A stretch of 5,489 bases of DNA from Caldilinea sp. (GTDB taxonomy: Bacteria > Chloroflexota > Anaerolineae > Caldilineales > Caldilineaceae): positions 1-5,489 of the forward strand of contig JAPLGY010000661.1 of NCBI GenBank assembly GCA_026389955.1. The letters run 5' to 3'. Shown piece by piece: positions 1 to 5,489 of the stretch. Each line of letters starts with the position of its first letter. The stretch's first letter is position 1. The position numbers were made by a program, and so were the translations under genes. The notes under the pieces are model-generated. The model had not been told where the DNA came from, searched no databases, and was given only the letters and a program-made list of their open reading frames with translations.

Positions 1-847
1 GCAGCGAGGCCAGCAGGCGTCCTGCATTGGCCAGCCGTCGACCCTTCGAGGTTGTGCGCAGGTAAAGGCCGGCATTGCCCAGTTTCAAGAGCACGATGGC
101 CGTGCCCAGCTCGAGCAGCTCTTCTGCGATCGCCTGGAGGAGAGGGGCCTCCAGGGTGTGGGTCTGGCGGGAGGGGGGGCCGAGCATCAGGCGAATTTCG
201 TCGAGGCTGGGCATGAAGAGGTCGACGTGGGGCAGCACGACTTCCAGGATGCGCCGCCAGTTGACCTGGCCGGCCTCCGAAGCGGGGTCAGGCTGTGCCA
301 TGTCGAGCGAGGTCGTGACGCCGGTACTTTGGACGGCTGCAAGCAAGGCGGCGAGCTCGGCACCGTCGTTCAGGTACATTTGGCGCATCAGGGGGGGGTA
401 GCCAAAATGGAAGACTGAGGCCTTGCGGACCTTGTCCAGGTCCACATCGGCGGCGCTGAAGGTATCGTTGGCTCCGGGGCAGTGGAGGAAGATTCGGTCT
501 ATGCCGGGGGGATTGATCACCAGGGTATAGGAAGAATCAGCGTCGGGGGCGACGATCATGCCGTCGACCAGGGCTGGATCGTAGCGGCGGATGACATCGA
601 GGAGAGCGTGGCCAAAGAGATCTGGGCCGACTTTGCCCATCATCTGCACGGGTATGCCGAGCCGATGCAGGGCAATGCCTGTATTGGAGACAGCTCCGCC
701 GGTCGAGACTACGGCGGGGCCGACCAGGTTGAGTTTTCCTGGGACGAACGTTGTTGCCAGCGACTCGGCGTTGGCGGGCCAGGCTGGAATGATATCGACA
801 CAGATATGGCCGGCGACCAGGATCGGTGCGGTGTCAAGGCATGTCAC
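1..847 (-). CDS. PfkB/ribokinase-family carbohydrate kinase, 3' end cut by window edge
   Basis: Predicted cytoplasmic ATP-dependent sugar kinase that phosphorylates a sugar hydroxyl. My translation of the minus strand is open from GTG at 847 to base 1 (282 codons). Seen: an N-terminal strand [13 protein letters not shown] (residues 9-21), then the PfkB N-terminal signature region [17 protein letters not shown] (48-64) and GKVGPDLFG (71-79), which form the substrate-binding side of the fold. PGANDTF (124-130), [12 protein letters not shown] (147-158), SLDMAQPD (180-187) and a [15 protein letters not shown] strand-helix (208-222) follow. The ATP-site and catalytic-base motif of the family (DTxGAGD) normally lies in the last third and is beyond the left edge, so catalytic competence cannot be judged. 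The start is the GTG that overlaps the FGGY kinase stop as GTGA, with AGGGG 8 bases upstream. No ATG fits: the nearby ATG at 843 is in another frame and is closed at once by TGA. Substrate (fructose, ribose, tagatose-type or other) is not determinable; family assignment is secure. Confidence 0.9.
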   Translation of the reverse strand, partial: MTCLDTAPILVAGHICVDIIPAWPANAESLATTFVPGKLNLVGPAVVSTGGAVSNTGIALHRLGIPVQMMGKVGPDLFGHALLDVIRRYDPALVDGMIVAPDADSSYTLVINPPGIDRIFLHCPGANDTFSAADVDLDKVRKASVFHFGYPPLMRQMYLNDGAELAALLAAVQSTGVTTSLDMAQPDPASEAGQVNWRRILEVVLPHVDLFMPSLDEIRLMLGPPSRQTHTLEAPLLQAIAEELLELGTAIVLLKLGNAGLYLRTTSKGRRLANAGRLLASL

Positions 848-2356
848 GGCGAAGTCCCCTGTGGCAGATCGGCGATGGCGTGGTGGAGCGAGCGAACTGC
901 GGGATAGATCTGTGCGTAGACGGTCTGATAGGCGTGTGTGTAGAAGGCAGTGGAGCTGGGCTCGATCTGGGTGGTTGTGTAGCGAATTGTGGCGGCGGCA
1001 TCCATGTAGCTGGTGTAGACGCCGGCGCCGATGCCGCCGAGCATGGCAGCGCCCAGTGCGGTAGCTTCGTCGATGCTGACCACCTGGACAGGCTGACCAT
1101 AGACATTGGCTTTGATCTGCATCAAAAGGAGATTGCGGGTACCGCCGCCGGTGGCGATGATTTGATGGACTGCTGCGGTGGGCAGTGCGGGCAGCAGGGA
1201 GGCCAGCGAATGGCGTGCCTCGTAGGCCAGCCCTTCGAGCAGGGCTCGGTAGAGGGCCCCGCGTTTGGTATCGAAAGTCACCCCGACAAAAGCGGCTCGT
1301 GAACGTGGGTCGTCGTAGCCAGGGTTGGCGGTACGGAGGTGGGGAAGAAAATAGGCTCCCAGGCTGCCAGGGGGGGTGGCGCGCGCTTCCTCTTCCAGTT
1401 GGGCGTAGCCGAGTCCAGCGGCGAGCTCCTCACGAAACCATTCGATACAGGCGCTGGAGGTATAAAGACCGCCCCGCACGTAATAGCCGCCGCTGACATG
1501 GACGCCTTGTGCGTAGCCAAGGGCACCGACCGCAGGGTCTTTGAGCTTCGGCTGTGCCGAGCGAGTCCAACACTGTTCCGCTGCGGTTGACGCCCAGGGC
1601 CAAGGCTGCACAGACGTGGTCATGTCCGCCGGTGGCGACGACAGTGTCGGCAGGCAGCCCGGTCTGGGCGGCAACTTCCGGCAGCACAGTGCCGAGCCGG
1701 GTGCCGCTGGGGAGCAAAGCTGGCAAAATTTTGGGGTTGATTCCGGCTGCAGCCACCAGATCGTCTGCCCAGCGCAGGTGGTCGATGTCGAGCATCAGGG
1801 TGCGGGAGGCGAGCGAGAACTCGGAAGCTGCAGCGCCGCAGAGGCGGTAGGTCAGGTAATCCGCTGCGTTGAGCCAGGTGGCGGTGCGGGCGTAGGCGTC
1901 GGGTGCATGCTGGCGGAGCCACATCAGTTTGCAGAGCGAATAAATGGGCTGTGGAGAGAGCCCGGTCCGATGAAAAAGGGTGTCGGTTCCAAAGCACTGG
2001 CGCAGCGTGGCTGCCTGTTCTTGGGTGCGGGTATCGAACCAGGCGATCGCGTCGTAGGTGGGGTCTCCGGCTGCATCGAGTGTCATCCCGGCTTCGCCGA
2101 CACTGGCGACAGCCACAGAAACAATCTGCTGTGGGGTGTTGAGCTGAGCAGTCAGCTGGTGCAGAGCCATCTGTGTCTGTGCCCACAGCTCTGTTGGATC
2201 GTGGTGTGCCCAACCAGGGTGAGGGTAAGCGGTCGGTGTCGGAACACTGGTTTTGGCAACAACCTGTCCCGTGCGCGTGAACGCAATCGCTTTGATCTGG
2301 GATGTTCCCAGGTCGATCCCCACCAGCAGGGCATCTCGATCCATGTCGGCTTCCAT
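844..2356 (-). pseudogene. FGGY-family carbohydrate kinase (xylulokinase-like), frameshifted mid-gene
   Basis: Encodes, in two frames, what would be a sugar kinase of about 500 residues, near the usual xylulokinase length. Frame one (2356 to a stop at 1430) holds the N-terminal phosphate motif [11 protein letters not shown] (13-23), the substrate-side WFDTR (106-110), GGHDH (243-247, with Asp246 as expected catalytic base) and SLGTAEA (265-271). After about 1549 that frame turns to nonsense (RPCGRCPW...). Frame two continues the FGGY C-terminal domain from about 1539: [20 protein letters not shown], then [15 protein letters not shown], the adenosine-binding ATGGGTRN (near 1160-1135) and [13 protein letters not shown], ending at TGA 846-844. 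Returning to frame needs one base skipped or 3n+2 bases restored. Start: ATG 2356 is poorly preceded; ATG 2344 gives the family's usual short lead ([11 protein letters not shown]), with GGAAG just upstream, and may be the true start. FGGY kinases phosphorylate ketoses, polyols or glycerol; the exact substrate is unclear. A sequencing error is a live alternative to a true pseudogene. Confidence 0.85.
845..860 (-). promoter_or_regulatory. Shine-Dalgarno and overlapping GTGA start/stop of the PfkB kinase gene
   Basis: On the minus strand AGGGG lies at 860-856, followed by an 8-base spacer and GTG at 847-845. The GTG shares bases with the TGA stop (846-844) of the FGGY kinase gene. This arrangement decides the PfkB start and implies translational coupling: ribosomes finishing the FGGY gene would restart here. 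Confidence 0.65.
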
Positions 2357-2398
2357 ACGGTGTACTCGATGTTTGTCTTATGGCATTCGATCTTTTGT

Positions 2399-2427
2399 AA
2401 TATACGTTACTGTCCACAAATCTGCAA
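2399..2427 (-). promoter_or_regulatory. Candidate sigma-70-type promoter for the kinase pair
   Basis: On the minus strand TTGCAG (2427-2422) and TATATT (2404-2399) are separated by 17 bases. The -10 matches TATAAT at five of six positions; the -35 is weak (three of six). Transcription would start near 2392, giving a leader of roughly 35 to 50 bases to ATG 2356 or 2344. The AT-rich setting between GC-rich genes supports a control region. Weak -35 boxes often need an activator, and the exact repeat over this -35 would suit one (inference). GTAA (2397-2400) and TTAC (2407-2410) also form a short inverted pair over the -10. Confidence 0.45.
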
Positions 2428-2432
2428 ATCTG
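2417..2432. repeat. Exact 8-base tandem direct repeat overlapping the -35 region
   Basis: CAAATCTG occurs twice head to tail (2417-2424 and 2425-2432 on the plus strand). The unit spacing is less than one helical turn. It overlaps the weak -35 hexamer of the candidate kinase promoter, where an activator or repressor could bind. The repeat is certain; its function is inference and chance remains possible. Confidence 0.5.
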
Positions 2433-2475
2433 TATTTGGCCTCAGGATCGTATCTTCTCGAGAGTTCGTGGTGTA

Positions 2476-2492
2476 ATTTTGGCCAACAAAAT
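2476..2492. promoter_or_regulatory. 17-base inverted repeat, candidate operator
   Basis: ATTTTG (2476-2481) and CAAAAT (2487-2492) form perfect 6-base arms around a 5-base centre GCCAA. It lies about 50 bases upstream of the candidate -35 in the gap between the dehydrogenase and kinase genes. Symmetry of this size is typical of dimeric regulator sites such as LacI or GntR type, but no regulator gene is in the window to pair with it. No T-run follows on either strand, so it is not a convincing terminator. Confidence 0.35.
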
Positions 2493-2580
2493 GCTCTTTT
2501 TTGTAACTGCTCAGGCGTAGAAGCCTGTTGACTTCTGGTGCGCGCTACAGCCGTGCCGTTTTGTCGTTTTGATGTGGGGT

Positions 2581-3678
2581 TCAGGAGGGTGGGGGGAGGT
2601 CGATCACGATTTTGACGACGTTGTCGGCGTAGTGGTCGTTGAGGGCAAAGGCGTGCGGCGTCTCTGCCAGGGGGAAGTGATGGGAGACGATCCCGGCCAG
2701 GTCGACGGCTCCGCTGCTGGCCAGCTTGATTGCACGGGGGTAGACATGTTTCATCCGGCGGGAGAGGCGGATGGTCAGTCCTTTGCGGCGGGCGGTCGAG
2801 TGTTTCAAGGTCAGCGTATCGGCGCTGGGGATCCCGACCAGGACCAGGCGGCCGCCGAGCCGTGCCATTTCGGCGGCCCACTGGATCGAGTGGTCGGCCC
2901 AGGCGGCTTCGATGGCGACGTCGACCCCGCGTCCGCCGGTCGCTTTGGCGATGGCTGTGGGGGGATCCTGGTCGCGGAAATTGATTGGAACGGCGCCGTA
3001 GCGTTCGGCCAGTGCCAGGCGCCAGCTGAACTGGTCGACGACATAGATGGGGGTTGCGCCGGCGAGCCGGGCGACCTGGAGGATGTAGAGGCCGATCGGT
3101 CCAGCGCCCAGGATGGCGACGCTGTCGGCGACGCGCAGCCTGGCCAGGTCGACGGCGTGCAGGGCAATGCCGAGCGGTTCGAGCAGTGCGGCTGTGGTAT
3201 CGTCCAGGGTATCGGGGATGGGGAAGCAGGTATGGGCGGGCATGAGCATGAATTCGCTCAGGCTGCCGGCATCGGGGTAGGTGCCGCAAAAATGCAGCTG
3301 TTGGCAGAGATTGGGGTGCCCTTGTTCGCACAGCTCGCAGCGTCCGCAGGGCTGGGCAGGGTCGACTGCGACGCGTGTGCCGGGCAAGAGGGGGGCGAAG
3401 TTGCCGTCGTAGCTGTCGGAGCCGACGTCGACGACGACCCCCGCAAATTCGTGTCCCAGGGTCAGCGGGGTGGCCACCACGGTATCGCCGATGCGGGCAT
3501 CCTGGTACGTGTGGACATCGCTGCCGCAGACGCCGACCGCAGTGATGCGCAGCAGCGCCATTCCTGGGCCGGGTGTGGTTGGCTGTGGAATCTGCTCGAC
3601 GCGCAGGTCGCGTGGGCCGTGCAGCCGCACGGCCTGCATGGTTGGGGGGGGCATGGAAGGTGTGGGTGTTTGATTCAT
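2581..3678 (-). CDS. Zinc-dependent medium-chain alcohol/polyol dehydrogenase (sorbitol dehydrogenase-like)
   Basis: Predicted cytoplasmic NAD(P)-dependent oxidation of a secondary alcohol in a sugar or polyol. Length of 365 residues is slightly over the family norm. Seen: catalytic-zinc ligands Cys51 in VGVCGSDVH, His76-Glu77 in LGHEFAG and Glu167 in LLEPLG; structural-zinc cysteines 111, 114, 117 and 125 (CGRCELC...NLC). The Rossmann motif GAGPIG is at 191-196, with Asp215 in YVVDQF at the end of the second strand, favouring NAD. All key residues are intact. It starts 17 bases after the upstream dehydrogenase stops, so the two are probably co-transcribed. The first 13 residues ([13 protein letters not shown]) are Pro/Thr-rich, and Met14 (ATG 3639) begins MQAV exactly as the paralogue does. 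None of the three possible starts (3678, 3654, 3639) has a clear Shine-Dalgarno, so the start is uncertain. It is too divergent from its neighbour to be a recent duplicate, which suggests a different substrate. L-iditol, xylitol and threonine dehydrogenases are all possible. Confidence 0.93.
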   Translation of the reverse strand: MNQTPTPSMPPPTMQAVRLHGPRDLRVEQIPQPTTPGPGMALLRITAVGVCGSDVHTYQDARIGDTVVATPLTLGHEFAGVVVDVGSDSYDGNFAPLLPGTRVAVDPAQPCGRCELCEQGHPNLCQQLHFCGTYPDAGSLSEFMLMPAHTCFPIPDTLDDTTAALLEPLGIALHAVDLARLRVADSVAILGAGPIGLYILQVARLAGATPIYVVDQFSWRLALAERYGAVPINFRDQDPPTAIAKATGGRGVDVAIEAAWADHSIQWAAEMARLGGRLVLVGIPSADTLTLKHSTARRKGLTIRLSRRMKHVYPRAIKLASSGAVDLAGIVSHHFPLAETPHAFALNDHYADNVVKIVIDLPPPS

Positions 3679-3695
3679 GGCAGTTGTGGTGTGGC

Positions 3696-4712
3696 TCAGG
3701 CGGGCGGGGGCTGGAGGTGGACTTTCAGGGTTTGGCCAGCGGCAAATTGGTGGAAGAGGCTGGCGAAATCCTGCAGGGGGGCGACATGGCTGACCAGGGG
3801 GGTGACATCGATTGCGCCGCTGGCCAGCCAGTCGATGGCCGGCAAAAAAGTATAGCAGAGTGCGAAGCTGCCGACGAGGGTCCAGTCGTTGCGAAAGAGA
3901 TCGTAGGGGCTGATGGCGACGCGGGCATGGTTGGGGGTGACCCCGAACTGCAGGTAGAGGCCGCGCGGGCGCAGGTAGCGCAGGGCTCCTTCGATCACGG
4001 CGGGGATGCCGGTGGCGTCGACGACGACCCCAAAGCCGCGCGGGGCGAGTTCGCGCAGGGCGGCGTCCTGGTCTGCACCGGCGGGGACTGCCAGGGTGGC
4101 GCCCAGTTTGCGGGCCAGTTCCAGCCGTGGCGGCTGTTTTTCGACGACAGCGACTGCACCGGCGCCCATTCTGCGCAGCGCCTGCACCAGGAGCAGCCCC
4201 ATGGGGCCGGCGCCGAGGATCAGGACTGGGTCGGCGGGCAGGACACGAATTCGTTTCATGGCGTGGACCACGCAGGCCAGCGGTTCGATGAATGCGGCCT
4301 GGGTGTCGGTCAGGCGTTCAGGCAGTCGGTAACAGGCGCGTGCGGGGGCTGCCGTGTACTGGGCGAACCCACCGGGGCGGGTGATCCCGATCCCTTGCCA
4401 GTGGAGGCAGTGGTTGGCCATCTCATTGCGGCAGAGATCGCAGTGGCCGCAGTAGAGATTGGGGTCGACGGCGACGCGGTCGCCGACCTTCAGATCGGTG
4501 ACTGCCTGCCCGGTTTCGACGATCACGCCGCTGAACTCGTGGCCGGGGATGACTGGGAATTCTGACATATATTCGTTGCGGTAGATATGGACATCGGTGC
4601 CGCAGAGGCCACAGCGGCTGACCTGGACGATCACCTCGTCGGGGGCGCAGGTTGGGTCTGGGACGCGCTCGACGTGGAGGGTTTCAGGGGCGGGGAAGAG
4701 GACAGCTTGCAT
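3696..4712 (-). CDS. Zinc-dependent medium-chain alcohol/polyol dehydrogenase (sorbitol/threonine dehydrogenase-like)
   Basis: Predicted cytoplasmic NAD(P)-linked dehydrogenase for a polyol, sugar or related secondary alcohol; 338 residues, the usual family length. Seen: catalytic-zinc ligands Cys37 in CGLCGTDVH, His58-Glu59 in IPGHEFSG and Glu143 in [12 protein letters not shown]. Structural-zinc cysteines are at 88, 91, 94 and 102 (CGHCDLC...NHC). The dinucleotide motif GAGPMG (167-172) is followed by the strand AVAVVEK, whose acidic Glu191 should bind the adenosine ribose and favour NAD over NADP. A C-terminal substrate-domain segment ([15 protein letters not shown]) resembles the sorbitol/arabinitol dehydrogenase group. 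ATG at 4712 has a good AAGGAG 8 bases upstream. It follows the SDR gene by 32 bases and precedes the next dehydrogenase by 17, so it is the middle gene of a three-dehydrogenase operon. Catalytic residues are complete; substrate is not resolved from sequence. Confidence 0.93.
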   Translation of the reverse strand: MQAVLFPAPETLHVERVPDPTCAPDEVIVQVSRCGLCGTDVHIYRNEYMSEFPVIPGHEFSGVIVETGQAVTDLKVGDRVAVDPNLYCGHCDLCRNEMANHCLHWQGIGITRPGGFAQYTAAPARACYRLPERLTDTQAAFIEPLACVVHAMKRIRVLPADPVLILGAGPMGLLLVQALRRMGAGAVAVVEKQPPRLELARKLGATLAVPAGADQDAALRELAPRGFGVVVDATGIPAVIEGALRYLRPRGLYLQFGVTPNHARVAISPYDLFRNDWTLVGSFALCYTFLPAIDWLASGAIDVTPLVSHVAPLQDFASLFHQFAAGQTLKVHLQPPPA

Positions 4713-4720
4713 TGCTTCGG

Positions 4721-4726
4721 CTCCTT
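4721..4726 (-). promoter_or_regulatory. Shine-Dalgarno fixing the start of the 338-residue dehydrogenase
   Basis: AAGGAG on the minus strand (4726-4721) lies 8 bases before ATG 4712, within the 32-base gap after the SDR stop codon. It supports this start and independent ribosome loading inside the operon. Confidence 0.7.
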
Positions 4727-4744
4727 GGGTCTGTCAGAGGCCAT

Positions 4745-5489
<745 letters not shown>

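Noticed and set aside
1537..1549. Programmed ribosomal frameshifting in the FGGY kinase
   Set aside because: I see no recognised slippery heptamer, internal Shine-Dalgarno or downstream pseudoknot, and FGGY kinases are not known to me to use recoding.
1620..2417. 265-residue minus-strand frame across the FGGY start
   Set aside because: It is an out-of-frame shadow of the FGGY kinase, Arg/His/Ser-rich and without motifs.
1541..2476. 311-residue open frame on the plus strand
   Set aside because: It is antisense to the FGGY kinase N-terminal half, which carries clear kinase motifs.
2512..2527. Hairpin CAGGC-GTAGAA-GCCTG as a terminator of the dehydrogenase operon
   Set aside because: The stem is only 5 base pairs and neither strand has a T-run just after it; the nearby homopolymer reads as A on the minus-strand transcript.
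2378..3331. 317-residue minus-strand frame overlapping the dehydrogenase gene and the gap
   Set aside because: It is an Arg/Pro-rich out-of-frame translation of the zinc dehydrogenase with no domain of its own.
2569..3855. 428-residue open frame on the plus strand
   Set aside because: It is antisense to the 365-residue zinc dehydrogenase, whose full motif set is on the minus strand. Its Gly/Asp-rich, repetitive composition is typical of a shadow frame in GC-rich DNA.
3573..4565. 330-residue open frame on the plus strand
   Set aside because: It is antisense to the 338-residue zinc dehydrogenase and has no recognisable domain.

Overview
This window is a GC-rich bacterial segment that is almost fully coding, with every credible gene on the minus strand (read right to left). 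It looks like part of a sugar-alcohol or sugar catabolism cluster. The style of the proteins (an SDR ending in a DGGYxxW-type tail, an FGGY kinase with a GGHDH motif, a PfkB kinase with an [12 protein letters not shown] stretch) reminds me of Chloroflexota, but that placement is a recollection of family style and is low confidence. No rRNA, tRNA, CRISPR array, transposase or phage gene is visible.

Layout in transcription order. (1) 5489-4745: a short-chain dehydrogenase/reductase lacking only its first few residues at the window edge. (2) 4712-3696: a zinc-dependent medium-chain dehydrogenase of the sorbitol/threonine dehydrogenase type. (3) 3678-2581: a second, clearly divergent zinc-dependent medium-chain dehydrogenase. 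These three are separated by only 32 and 17 bases and look like one operon. (4) 2580-2357: a 224-base AT-richer gap with a plausible promoter pointing at the kinases, an exact 8-base tandem repeat overlapping its -35 region, and an inverted repeat upstream. (5) 2356-844: an FGGY-family (xylulokinase-like) sugar kinase whose reading frame is broken in the middle, near 1537-1549. (6) 847-1: a PfkB/ribokinase-family sugar kinase that begins with GTG inside the stop codon of the FGGY gene and runs off the left edge before its catalytic C-terminal motif.

Working model (inference): the dehydrogenases oxidise a polyol or sugar to a keto form, and the kinases phosphorylate the product for entry into central metabolism. 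Three NAD(P)-type dehydrogenases with two unrelated kinase folds suggest a multi-step or multi-substrate route. No transporter or regulator lies in the window to identify the substrate. The most notable oddity is the FGGY frameshift. It separates the catalytic-Asp half from the ATP-binding half, and it would also remove translational coupling to the PfkB kinase unless it is a sequencing error.
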